Shown here: positions 1-5,614 of the stretch, piece by piece
Layout of the letters: every line of letters starts with the position of its first letter
Numbering within the stretch: the stretch's first letter is position 1
Assembly: GCA_030620215.1 (NCBI GenBank)
Contig: JAUXFE010000036.1
Span: 1-6,773 of the forward strand
From: Candidatus Peregrinibacteria bacterium
GTDB taxonomy: Bacteria > Patescibacteria > Gracilibacteria > UM-FILTER-43-11
DNA length: 6,773 nt
Direction of reading: 5' to 3'
Position numbers and translations under genes: made by a program
The notes under the pieces: model-generated
The model's input: the letters and a program-made list of their open reading frames with translations, nothing else
Database searches by the model: none
What the model was told of the DNA's origin: nothing

Positions 1-106
1 AACTCTTGAAAAGAACAGCGTTGAATGGAAAGAAAGAACAAATGCCGAATCAAAAGGAGTTGGTTTTGGGGTTTTAGCTGATGAAATTAAAAAATTCTAT
101 AAATAA
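1..106 (+). CDS. C-terminal end of an upstream gene, possibly a class II aminoacyl-tRNA synthetase (prolyl type?)
   Basis: An open frame enters from the left edge (first full codon at position 2) and ends at TAA 104-106, giving 34 residues that start TLEKNSVEWKERTNAESKGV and finish DEIKKFYK. The pattern 'LEKNSVEWKERTNAESKGVGFGVLADEIKKF' loosely resembles the last strand and helix of the HGTP anticodon-binding domain that ends prolyl-, threonyl- and histidyl-tRNA synthetases, where a 'xVELKxRxTGE..LVxLxEL' segment is common. Prolyl-tRNA synthetase is the best guess, but the resemblance comes from memory over a very short stretch. It is real coding sequence in style (lysine/glutamate rich, no interruption), and the repeat array beginning four bases after its stop follows the same rule as after the other genes. 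The identity is weak; the coding call is firmer. Confidence 0.45.
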   Translation, partial: TLEKNSVEWKERTNAESKGVGFGVLADEIKKFYK

Positions 107-110
107 TTTT

Positions 111-215
111 TCGTGCCTCGTGCCTTGTGCCTCGTGACTCGTGATTTAAATTATCACAATATCTGATGCATTACCCACGAATCACGAAGCACGAATCACG
201 AAGCACGTTAAGCAC
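111..215. repeat. Inverted pair of 7-nt tandem repeat arrays (long imperfect hairpin)
   Basis: The left arm, 111-145, is five tandem heptamers: TCGTGCC, TCGTGCC, TTGTGCC, TCGTGAC, TCGTGAT. The right arm, 174-208, is five heptamers of the complementary type: CCCACGA, ATCACGA, AGCACGA, ATCACGA, AGCACGT, followed by a degenerate copy to about 215. Laid against each other the arms agree at about 26 of 35 positions, so an RNA or single DNA strand could fold into a 35-bp imperfect stem with a 28-nt loop. The array starts four bases after the upstream stop and fills most of the spacer before proB. There is no T-tract after the right arm, so it does not look like a simple intrinsic terminator. Confidence 0.85.
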
Positions 216-235
216 AAGTAAATAATTATCCCAAA

Positions 236-1315
236 ATGACCTCAGGAAAAAAAAGAATAGTAATCAAGGTTGGCACTGGTGTTTTGGTGAGCAAATCTAA
301 AAAACTAGATCACAAAGTTCTTGGGCATTTAGTTAAGCAAATGTCAGCTTTATGGAAAGAAGGGAATGAATTAATTTTAGTAAGCTCCGGAGCCGTCGGT
401 GCAGGGCGCGAATTAGTCTCTTTTAAAAAGGAAGAAGCAACGATGGAAAAACGCATGCTTGCAGCTGTCGGCCAAAGCCGTTTAATGAATCAGTACAGAA
501 GTCTTTTTAACAAATCAGGTATAGAAATCGCTCAGATCATGCCATTAAGAGACGATTATCATAATCGTGAAAAATACATCACGATCCGCGATACATTAGA
601 ACGCTTAATGCTAAATCGTATAATTCCAATACTTAATGAAAACGATGTTTTAGCTTCAGTTGATCTCTGTTTTAGTGATAATGATAATTTAGCCGCTTTA
701 ACAGCAGTTGCAATTAAAGCTGACCATCTCATTTTTCTTACAGATACAAAAGGGCTTTTTGATAAAGACCCGACAAAGTATAAAGATGCTAAGCTGATCA
801 GAGAAGTGAAAGAAATAACTCCTGAACTAAAAAAGGCATGTTCAAAAACAGTCATCGGGCTTGGTTTGGGAGGCATGATAAACAAACTTATTTCAATTGA
901 TATGGTGATGCACGCTTGTATTGAAGCTGATATTTGTTATGGAAAAGAAAAAAACGCTTTACTTAATGCGGCATCCGGTTTAAATTCAGGTACTCATTTT
1001 TCAGCTGTCTGCAAAACCAAAAAATCCAAATATCTGGGTAAAAAGTCATGGCTCGCAGCCGGAGTAGTGCCAACAGGAACGATAATAGTAGATAAAGGTG
1101 CTTATGAGGCGCTTAAAAAGCGAAAAAGCCTGCTCGCCGTTGGTATCAAAAGTGTAATCGGCGACTTTAATTCAGACGATGTTGTAACAATTCTGAATCA
1201 CAAAAAAATACCTATCGGTACAGGCATGGTCCATTACAATTCCCACACTTTAAGAAACCAAAATAAAAGATTAAAAAAACCTGTTATTCATGCAGATCAT
1301 TTGGTAATATGGTAA
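236..1315 (+). CDS. proB: Glutamate 5-kinase with PUA domain
   Basis: Phosphorylates L-glutamate with ATP to glutamyl 5-phosphate, the first step of proline synthesis, in the cytoplasm. The 359 residues match the usual full length (367 in E. coli). The amino-acid kinase domain covers about 1-255: KVGTG at 11-15 (nucleotide-binding lysine; the usual form is KxGSS), LVSSGAVGAGR at 48-58, AVGQSRLMNQY at 77-87, NEND at 134-137, SDND at 147-150 (substrate site), TDTKGLFDKDP at 169-179, and GLGLGGMINK at 208-217 with K217. A PUA domain follows at about 265-355, with KSLLAVGIKSVIGDF as its hallmark. The ATG at 236 fits the family N-terminus, but no Shine-Dalgarno sequence precedes it. The partner proA is not next to it, and the repeat-filled spacers on both sides suggest it may be transcribed on its own. 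A very close alternative family is none; other amino-acid kinases lack the PUA tail. Confidence 0.95.
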   Translation: MTSGKKRIVIKVGTGVLVSKSKKLDHKVLGHLVKQMSALWKEGNELILVSSGAVGAGRELVSFKKEEATMEKRMLAAVGQSRLMNQYRSLFNKSGIEIAQIMPLRDDYHNREKYITIRDTLERLMLNRIIPILNENDVLASVDLCFSDNDNLAALTAVAIKADHLIFLTDTKGLFDKDPTKYKDAKLIREVKEITPELKKACSKTVIGLGLGGMINKLISIDMVMHACIEADICYGKEKNALLNAASGLNSGTHFSAVCKTKKSKYLGKKSWLAAGVVPTGTIIVDKGAYEALKKRKSLLAVGIKSVIGDFNSDDVVTILNHKKIPIGTGMVHYNSHTLRNQNKRLKKPVIHADHLVIW

Positions 1316-1321
1316 CTCCGA

Positions 1322-1451
1322 TAGCTGATCCAATAGCTAATCCATTGCTGATCCATTGCTAATCCGTGGCTAATCCAATGGCTGCAATAGGATAAGCCAT
1401 AGGATAGGCCACAGGATAAGCAATAGGATAAGCCACAGGATAAGCAATAGG
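1322..1451. repeat. Inverted pair of ~12-nt tandem repeat arrays
   Basis: The left arm (about 1322-1387) consists of 11-12-nt units of the type TAGCTAATCCAA, with copies at 1322, 1334, 1345, 1356, 1367 and a truncated one at 1379. The right arm is five regular 12-mers of the complementary type: TAGGATAAGCCA (1388-1399), TAGGATAGGCCA, CAGGATAAGCAA, TAGGATAAGCCA, CAGGATAAGCAA (ending 1447), plus TAGG at 1448-1451. The reverse complement of the right unit (TGGCTTATCCTA) resembles the left unit, so the two arms can pair as a very long imperfect stem with almost no loop. The array begins six bases after the proB stop and ends seven bases before the rmlA start. Confidence 0.9.
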
Positions 1452-1452
1452 A
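1449..1452 (+). promoter_or_regulatory. Probable ribosome binding site of rmlA, formed by the last repeat copy
   Basis: AGGA at 1449-1452 sits six bases before the ATG at 1459, a normal Shine-Dalgarno spacing. The AGG belongs to the last partial copy of the 12-nt repeat (TAGG, 1448-1451). This is one of the few genes in the window with a recognisable binding site. If the spacer folds, the site lies at the outer edge of the hairpin's 3' arm, so pairing could affect access to it. The regulatory idea is inference. Confidence 0.5.
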
Positions 1453-1458
1453 AATATT

Positions 1459-2244
1459 ATGAAAGGAATAATCTTAGCCGGAGGCAGTGGAACCAGACTC
1501 CATCCTCTTACTAAAGTCACCAGCAAACAGTTACTACCGATATACGATCAGCCAATGATCTACTATCCGCTAAATACGCTTTTAAAAGCGGGGATTAAGG
1601 ATATTTTGATAATAGTTGCACCGGAAAGATCGGGAGACTTTTTAAATCTTCTTGGTTCAGGTAAACAGTTTGGTGCAAGAATTACATATGAGGTGCAGGA
1701 TAAGCCGGAGGGTCTGGCGCAGGCCTTTATAATCGGTGCAGATTTTATTGGAGATGATTCTGTAGCGATGATCTTGGGAGATAATATTTTTACTGATGAT
1801 CTTTCAGATTCAGTCAAATCTTTTAAAAGCGGAGCAAAAGTATTTGCAAAAAAAGTACACGACCCGGAACGCTTTGGAGTTATTGAAATGAAAGATGGCA
1901 AGGTGATCAGCGTCGAAGAAAAACCAAAAGTTCCAAAGTCCGACTTAGCTCAGATTGGATTTTACATTTATGACAATAGAGTTGTTGATTTTGCAAAGAA
2001 CCTTACCTCATCAGCGAGAGGTGAATATGAAATTGTAGATTTAAATAACAGATATTTGAAAAAAGGCGAGCTTAACGCGGAAATATTAAAAGGTGAATGG
2101 ATTGATGCGGGAACTTTCGAAAGCTTACACAAGGCCAGCGTTATTGCCAGAGAGCATAAATTAGGTATAAAGATCCACGAATCAAAACTAAATATTACAA
2201 TTAATAAAACCAAAAAAGCTACATTAGAAAGAATTAAGAAATAA
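1459..2244 (+). CDS. rmlA: Glucose-1-phosphate thymidylyltransferase (RmlA/RfbA family)
   Basis: Joins glucose 1-phosphate and dTTP to make dTDP-glucose and pyrophosphate, the entry step to dTDP-rhamnose and related sugars. The nucleotidyltransferase fold is clear: GGSGTRLHPLT at 8-18 (nucleotide-binding loop), SKQLLPIYDQPMIYYPL at 22-38 (RmlA signature with the catalytic lysine region), QDKPEGLAQAF at 80-90, LGDNIF at 106-111 (metal-binding aspartate D108), EEKP at 153-156, GEYEIVDLN at 188-196, and WIDAGT at 214-219 in place of the usual WLDTGT. At 261 residues it is shorter than the roughly 290 of enterobacterial RmlA; the loss is at the C-terminal end, which forms the allosteric and dimer surface in classical enzymes. 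The gene overlaps the next by one base and precedes two glycosyltransferases. rmlB, rmlC and rmlD are not in the window. UTP or another NTP as substrate cannot be excluded. Confidence 0.9.
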   Translation: MKGIILAGGSGTRLHPLTKVTSKQLLPIYDQPMIYYPLNTLLKAGIKDILIIVAPERSGDFLNLLGSGKQFGARITYEVQDKPEGLAQAFIIGADFIGDDSVAMILGDNIFTDDLSDSVKSFKSGAKVFAKKVHDPERFGVIEMKDGKVISVEEKPKVPKSDLAQIGFYIYDNRVVDFAKNLTSSARGEYEIVDLNNRYLKKGELNAEILKGEWIDAGTFESLHKASVIAREHKLGIKIHESKLNITINKTKKATLERIKK

Positions 2245-3173
2245 TGAACGAAATGCCTAAGGTTGTTATAGGGATTTTAGCTTATAAAAGCGACAAATAC
2301 ATTCGCGCTTGTTTAAAGAGTGTACTCAATCAGACATATCCGAATATCGAAGTGATCGTCCTAAACAATAACTCACCCGATACTGTAGACGAAATAATCA
2401 AAAAAGAATTTCCTCAGATAAAGCTGATAGAGAGTGAAGAAAATCTGGGTTTTGGTAAAGGGCATAATAAAATATTCAACGGCTGTCCGCACGACCTTTA
2501 TTTATGCCTGAATGTGGACATTGTTCTGGAGACTGATTTTATAGCTGAACTTGTGAATACATTAAAAAGTCATCCGAAAGCGGGTGTTGTTTCCGGCAAG
2601 ATAAAGAGATGGGATTTTGCCAAAAACGACAAAACCGATCAAATTGATACGGCAGGTCTGGAATTGCACTCCAACCACAAAGTAATTGATATAGGCGCAG
2701 GTGAAGTGGATAGTGGGCAATATGATGGCATAAGAGAAGTTTTCGGTGTATCAGGTGCCGCATTTCTAATCCGCCCGGATGTTATGAAAGAGCTTAATGG
2801 CTTTGATGAAAGAATGTTTATGTATAAAGAGGATGTGGATTTAATGTATAGAATGCAATGGCTGGGCTATAAAGCTTTTGTTAACAGCAAAGCGGTTGCA
2901 TATCACGACAGAACCCATGGCAAAGGTAATGTCAGCCGAAATATACGAGGAATGAGCTTTGTTCATCATCGCATTATGCTTAAGAAAAACCTTAGTAATG
3001 AACTCCCAAAATCTGTTATACTCAAAACCAGATTTTACGAATTCCTTAAAGGAGCATACGCCTTATCCACAAACTTCCAGTTCTTCAATATCTGGCATCA
3101 TATAAAGGGTGAGATCAAAGAAGCGCCAAAAAAAGTGGATGGAAGTGAAATAGCTAAATGGATTAAAAACTAA
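2244..3173 (+). CDS. Family 2 glycosyltransferase (WbbL/rhamnosyltransferase-like), first copy
   Basis: A 309-residue GT-A fold transferase, expected at the inner face of the membrane, moving a sugar from an activated nucleotide donor to a growing glycan. Visible motifs: start of the Rossmann-like domain VVIGILAYKSDKYIRACLKS (7-26), NNNSPD at 41-46, ENLGFGKGHN at 66-75 (typical of the WbbL-type subgroup), NVD at 90-92 in the place of the metal-binding DXD, a glycine-alanine acceptor motif GVSGAAFLIRP at 168-178, and ED-VD at 196-199 holding the presumed catalytic base. No signal peptide or confident membrane helix is seen. The start ATG at 2244 shares its A with the rmlA stop (TAATG), so translation is probably coupled; a second in-frame ATG at 2253 is possible. 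Given rmlA immediately upstream, a dTDP-sugar (rhamnose?) donor is plausible but unproven. Confidence 0.88.
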   Translation: MNEMPKVVIGILAYKSDKYIRACLKSVLNQTYPNIEVIVLNNNSPDTVDEIIKKEFPQIKLIESEENLGFGKGHNKIFNGCPHDLYLCLNVDIVLETDFIAELVNTLKSHPKAGVVSGKIKRWDFAKNDKTDQIDTAGLELHSNHKVIDIGAGEVDSGQYDGIREVFGVSGAAFLIRPDVMKELNGFDERMFMYKEDVDLMYRMQWLGYKAFVNSKAVAYHDRTHGKGNVSRNIRGMSFVHHRIMLKKNLSNELPKSVILKTRFYEFLKGAYALSTNFQFFNIWHHIKGEIKEAPKKVDGSEIAKWIKN

Positions 3174-3176
3174 TAG

Positions 3177-3312
3177 TTGATCTAATTGGTGGTCTGCCCT
3201 TAGGGCGGAGATCTAATTGTTGTATTACTGCACCAATAAGATCACCCATCAGATCCCCAATAAGATCACCCATCAGATCCCCAATAAGATCACCCATCAG
3301 ATCCCCAACAAG
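3177..3312. repeat. Three perfect 24-nt tandem repeats with a diverged inverted arm, rich in GATC
   Basis: The right arm, 3235-3306, holds three identical 24-nt units, each made of two similar 12-mers (AATAAGATCACC and CATCAGATCCCC), followed by a partial copy AACAAG at 3307-3312. The left arm, from about 3176, reads GTTGATCTAATTGGTGGTCT, which agrees at 15 of 20 positions with the reverse complement of the right-hand unit. A copy-like AGATCTAATTG follows at 3209-3219, after an interrupting GC-rich palindrome (3191-3213). Eight GATC sites fall in this 130-base spacer. The array begins about three bases after one stop codon and ends six bases before the next start codon. Confidence 0.9.
3191..3213. 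repeat. TTA-loop palindrome with 3' bulge, copy 1
   Basis: GGTCT (3191-3195) pairs with AGATC (3209-3213), GCCC (3196-3199) with GGGC (3203-3206), around a TTA loop (3200-3202), leaving a two-base bulge GG (3207-3208) on the 3' side. The layout is the same as the palindromes at 5161-5185 and 6512-6543. It lies within the left arm of the repeat array and seems to separate two repeat-like pieces (GGTGGTCT and AGATCTAATTG). Confidence 0.6.
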
Positions 3313-3317
3313 AAAAT

Positions 3318-4100
3318 ATGGAATTATCGATTGTAATATTAAATTATAAGTCAAAAGAACTAACAGCGCATTGCGTTAATATTCTTCGAAAATCTGGTAA
3401 AGAGGGAGATTTCGAAATTATTATTATAGATAACGATTCAGGTGATGATAGTGCGGAATTTCTGCACAACGCTTTCCCTGAGATCCGTGTAATCGCAAAT
3501 AAAAGGAATCTAGGATACGGAGCGGGTAATAATATTGGCATAAAACAGGCAAAAGGGGATTATGTGCTTATTCTTAACCCGGATGTAGAGATAAAGTATT
3601 CTGAGATAGAAAAAATGCTTACCTATATTAAAAACTATCCGGATGTAGGCATTGTCGGTCCACAGCTTATTTATCCCGATGGAACTATTCAGGATTCTTA
3701 TCGCAAGTTTCCAAAGTTTTGCGATTTGATCGTTAAGCGCACTAATCTGCACAAATTCCCGCTTTTTAAAAAGAGGATGACCGATTATCTGATGCATGAT
3801 GTTAATCCGCACAAAATTCAGGAGGTCGATTGGCTTGTAGGTGCAGCATTACTTGTGCCCAGATGGGTCTTTAGGATGGTCGAATATTTTGATGAAAGAT
3901 ACTTTTTATTTTTAGAAGATACAGATTTATGCCGAAGGGTATGGGAGAGGGGATTAAAGGTTGTATATTTCCCCGAAGCAAAGGCTATCCATAATCACAA
4001 AAGGCTCAGCGAAGGCAAATCATGGCGCGTGCTTTTAAACAAAAATATCTATACCCATATATCTTCAGCCTCAAAGTACTTTTGGAAGTGGAGAAAATAA
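3318..4100 (+). CDS. Family 2 glycosyltransferase (WbbL/rhamnosyltransferase-like), second copy
   Basis: A 260-residue GT-A transferase, likely working with the preceding gene on the same surface glycan. Motifs in order: ELSIVILNYKS at 2-12 (family start), DNDSGDDS at 38-45, NKRNLGYGAGNNIGIKQAKG at 61-80, LNPDV at 86-90 (DXD position, the form usual for this subgroup), VGPQLIYPDGTIQDSYRKFP at 113-132, DWLVGAALLVPR at 171-182, and LEDTDLCRR at 199-207 with the presumed catalytic acidic residues, followed by HNHKRLSEGKSW at 225-236. It belongs to the same subgroup as the first transferase but differs through most of its length, so it is an old paralogue and not a recent duplication. No transmembrane segment is evident. 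The start is preceded by ACAAGAAAAT, with no good Shine-Dalgarno site. It is the last gene before the rpsB promoter. Donor and acceptor cannot be told from sequence. Confidence 0.9.
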   Translation: MELSIVILNYKSKELTAHCVNILRKSGKEGDFEIIIIDNDSGDDSAEFLHNAFPEIRVIANKRNLGYGAGNNIGIKQAKGDYVLILNPDVEIKYSEIEKMLTYIKNYPDVGIVGPQLIYPDGTIQDSYRKFPKFCDLIVKRTNLHKFPLFKKRMTDYLMHDVNPHKIQEVDWLVGAALLVPRWVFRMVEYFDERYFLFLEDTDLCRRVWERGLKVVYFPEAKAIHNHKRLSEGKSWRVLLNKNIYTHISSASKYFWKWRK

Positions 4101-4102
4101 TA

Positions 4103-4198
4103 TTTCTGATTTGTGAATTCTGATTTCTGATTCAATGTAAAAATCTAGATTCTAGAATTCAGAATGGGATTCAGAAATCTGAAATCCGAAATCAGAAA
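4103..4198. repeat. Inverted pair of 7-nt tandem repeat arrays, TTTCTGA family
   Basis: The left arm, 4103-4130, is four exact-phase heptamers: TTTCTGA, TTTGTGA, ATTCTGA, TTTCTGA. The right arm, 4171-4198, is four heptamers of the complement: TCAGAAA, TCTGAAA, TCCGAAA, TCAGAAA. The arms agree at 24 of 28 positions, with the outer and inner units perfect. The 40-nt loop contains palindromes of its own (AATCTAGATT at 4142-4151 and TTCTAGAA at 4150-4157) and a further TTCAGAA copy at 4158-4164. It starts two bases after the stop codon. A lone extra copy of the unit occurs at 4263-4269. It may end or protect the glycosyltransferase transcript, but there is no T-tract. Confidence 0.9.
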
Positions 4199-4205
4199 TA
4201 AATAC

Positions 4206-4234
4206 TTGCGCTAATCATAAAACACCGCTAAAAT
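4206..4234 (+). promoter_or_regulatory. Probable sigma-70 type promoter of the rpsB operon
   Basis: TTGCGC (4206-4211) as a -35 element and TAAAAT (4229-4234) as a -10 element are separated by exactly 17 bases. The -10 matches the consensus at five of six positions and the -35 at three of six. Transcription would start near 4241, giving a leader of about 100 bases before rpsB. The site lies just after the repeat hairpin that closes the glycosyltransferase genes, a sensible place for a new transcription unit. No other spacer in the window has a -35/-10 pair this good. Confidence 0.5.
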
Positions 4235-4240
4235 ATCAAA

Positions 4241-4342
4241 GCTTAATTTAATATAAGTCTTATTTCTGATTCATGCATCCTGCCTCGAGAAAATGAGGTC
4301 TAAGTATGAAGATGACGGACTAAGGCGCTAACCCCAAGGATT
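4241..4342 (+). promoter_or_regulatory. rpsB 5' leader, possible site of S2 autoregulation
   Basis: About 100 bases of non-repeat sequence sit between the promoter and rpsB, unlike other spacers in the window. It contains a small stem CCTC (4283-4286)/GAGG (4295-4298) and an AAGGA site (4336-4340) only two bases from the ATG, an unusually tight Shine-Dalgarno spacing. ATCCT (4277-4281) is complementary to AGGAT (4337-4341) and could cover the site. A 12-codon open frame with ATG at 4293 and TAA at 4329-4331 (MRSKYEDDGLRR) ends 11 bases before rpsB. In E. coli and other bacteria, S2 represses its own mRNA through the rpsB leader; that this leader does the same is inference. Confidence 0.35.
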
Positions 4343-5029
4343 ATGTCAGACATTTCTTTAAAAGAGATGGCTAAAAGCGCAGTGCATTTCGGTCATCCAA
4401 CACACAAGTGGAATCCCAAGATGAAACCTTATCTATATGGTAGTCGTTATGGGATTCATATTTTTGATCTCCAGAAAACCGCTCAAGGTTTGCTTAAGGC
4501 ATTAGATTTTTTGGCAGACAGCGTTCATAAAAACAAAGAGATCCTCTTTGTAGGCACCAAACAGCAATGTCGTAAACTTTTACAAGAGATAAAAGATGCA
4601 ACAGGAATGCCAATTGTAACGGATAAATGGATTCCCGGTCTGCTTACAAACTTTAAAACTATTAAAAAGAGAATTGATTATTTTAAAGATTTAAAAGATA
4701 AGGATAGTAAAGGTGAACTTTCTAAATACACCAAAAAAGAACAAATGAAATTAAGAAAGAAGATCCAAAGTCTTTCTTTAGCTCTTACCGGTGTGGAAAA
4801 TATGTCAGGCAAGCCGGATGTTGTCTTTGTAGCTGATATTTGCAGAGATCACATTGCGGTAAAAGAGGCACGGCGTTTAAAAATTCCAGTTGTAGGTATT
4901 GTGGATAGCAATGGTGATCCGGATATGGTGGATTATATAATCCCGGCAAACGACGATGCGATTAAATCTTTACATTATGTTTTAAACCTAGTAAAAGAGG
5001 CTGTGTCTTCCAAGAAAAGTAAAAGCTAG
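4343..5029 (+). CDS. rpsB: 30S ribosomal protein S2 (uS2)
   Basis: Component of the small ribosomal subunit, bound at the back of the head/body junction next to S1 in bacteria that have it. The 228 residues are a complete S2 (E. coli 241). Signatures: SLKEMAKSAVHFGHPTHKWN at 5-24 (family start), PYLYGSRYGIHIFDLQKT at 29-46, ILFVGTKQQ at 67-75, DKWIPGLLTNFKTIKKRI at 94-111, a long charged helical hairpin at about 108-150, GKPDVVFVADICRD at 156-169, and IPVVGIVDSNGDPDMVDYII at 181-200 followed by PANDDA. The lysine/serine tail SSKKSKS is typical. The start at 4343 places the conserved motif at the normal distance. It opens the translation operon with tsf downstream, although another gene lies between. 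The TAG stop (5027-5029) is part of the first unit of the following repeat array. Confidence 0.98.
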   Translation: MSDISLKEMAKSAVHFGHPTHKWNPKMKPYLYGSRYGIHIFDLQKTAQGLLKALDFLADSVHKNKEILFVGTKQQCRKLLQEIKDATGMPIVTDKWIPGLLTNFKTIKKRIDYFKDLKDKDSKGELSKYTKKEQMKLRKKIQSLSLALTGVENMSGKPDVVFVADICRDHIAVKEARRLKIPVVGIVDSNGDPDMVDYIIPANDDAIKSLHYVLNLVKEAVSSKKSKS

Positions 5030-5114
5030 CTTATTAGCTTTTTAGCTTGTTAGGTTCTTAGATCGATTATATGACCGTAACAACCTACAACCTAAAAATA
5101 CAATCTATAACCTA
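5026..5114. repeat. Tandem 8-nt repeats followed by complementary 7-nt repeats
   Basis: The left array is five octamers: CTAGCTTA (5026-5033), TTAGCTTT, TTAGCTTG, TTAGGTTC and TTAGATCG (ending 5065). The first unit includes the rpsB stop codon. The right array has heptamers CAACCTA (5081-5087 and 5088-5094), CAATCTA (5101-5107) and TAACCTA (5108-5114), whose complement TAGGTTG matches the TTAGGTT-type left units. The arms have different unit lengths, so pairing would be less regular than in the other spacers. The array ends seven bases before the next start codon. Confidence 0.75.
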
Positions 5115-5121
5115 AAAAATT

Positions 5122-5610
5122 ATGGAAGAAGAAACTACAACACCAAGTGAGGAGCCCGTAGAGACCCCGCTTAGCGGGGCGTCTCCAGAGGGTGACGAAC
5201 CAAAAAAGGATGAAAAGCCCGTCGAAGAGGAAAATCAGGAAATGACCTCACTTCATGAGCGCACGATTGCGGCGCTTAGTTATGTTGGATTCTTTGCAAT
5301 TATTCCGTTTTACCTAAAGAAAGACAGTAAATTCTGCCGTTTTCACGGGAAACAGGGCATGCTTATCGCATTGATCTTCTTTTTTGCAAAACTACTGCTG
5401 GTTATTGATCTTTTAATGGATATAGCTTTGATTTTGCAGTTTGTAGTCTTTGTTTACATGGGTTTTGAAGCACTTTCCGGAAAATGGAAGAGAACACCAT
5501 GGATTTATAACAAAGCTTGTCAGCTTGAAGATCAGTTAAGCCTGAAAACCAAAGAAGAAGAGGCTGAAGAAGTTGACTTAAAACCAGGCGAAGTAAAATC
5601 TGACAATTGA
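5122..5610 (+). CDS. DUF4870/Tic20-like small membrane protein with acidic tails
   Basis: A 162-residue protein of unknown function. Residues 1-43 are a disordered, Glu/Pro/Thr-rich cytoplasmic-type tail. The core starts at SLHERTIAALSYVGFFAIIP (43-62), followed by FYLKKDSKFCRFHGKQGMLI (63-82) and hydrophobic stretches at about 51-65, 79-96 and 98-116, then a charged tail to 162. The 'R..AALSYxG...P.......F.RFHxKQG' pattern is that of DUF4870 proteins, distantly like the Tic20 family, whose members have several membrane helices. Their role is not established. No signal peptide is seen. It lies between rpsB and tsf, an unusual place for a membrane protein, probably cotranscribed with rpsB. Residues 14-21 are encoded by a GC-rich palindrome (5161-5185). 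No Shine-Dalgarno site precedes the start. The stop is TGA, showing UGA is a normal terminator here. Confidence 0.75.
   Translation: MEEETTTPSEEPVETPLSGASPEGDEPKKDEKPVEEENQEMTSLHERTIAALSYVGFFAIIPFYLKKDSKFCRFHGKQGMLIALIFFFAKLLLVIDLLMDIALILQFVVFVYMGFEALSGKWKRTPWIYNKACQLEDQLSLKTKEEEAEEVDLKPGEVKSDN
5161..5185. repeat. TTA-loop palindrome with 3' bulge, copy 2, inside a coding sequence
   Basis: GAGA (5161-5164) pairs with TCTC (5182-5185) and CCCCGC (5165-5170) with GCGGGG (5174-5179), around a TTA loop (5171-5173), with a two-base bulge CG (5180-5181) on the 3' side. It is the most GC-rich stretch of an AT-rich gene and encodes part of the disordered tail (ETPLSGAS), so it is tolerated in frame. 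The core CCCGCTTAGCGGG is identical to that of the tsf terminator. Confidence 0.75.
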
Positions 5611-5614
5611 ACTT

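Noticed and set aside
111..215. Inverted repeat array as an integron attachment site or transposon ends
   Set aside because: No integrase, transposase or target duplication is visible, and the arms are tandem heptamers, unlike attC or IS termini.
559..885. Minus-strand open frame inside proB
   Set aside because: Shadow of proB with low-complexity serine/isoleucine-rich translation; the same applies to the minus frames within rmlA, the glycosyltransferases, the DUF4870 gene and tsf.
2253..3173. Later start (second ATG at 2253) for the first glycosyltransferase
   Set aside because: Possible, since MPKVV starts at the fold, but the TAATG overlap with rmlA supports coupling at 2244 and neither has a clear ribosome site.
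3235..3312. Possible CRISPR array
   Set aside because: The 24-nt units are directly adjacent with no unique spacers, and no cas genes are near.
3163..3354. Minus-strand open frame encoding repeated GDLMGDLI
   Set aside because: The repeat unit is 24 nt, a multiple of three, so an open frame arises automatically from the array; it overlaps the ends of two good genes and has no independent support.
4103..4198. Intrinsic terminator for the glycosyltransferase genes
   Set aside because: The stem is AT-rich and long-looped and is followed by AAATAC with no T-tract; only the 6512-6544 structure is a convincing terminator.
5608..5610. UGA recoding as in Gracilibacteria/Absconditabacteria
   Set aside because: TGA terminates the DUF4870 gene at a sensible place, and no conserved gene here has an in-frame TGA.
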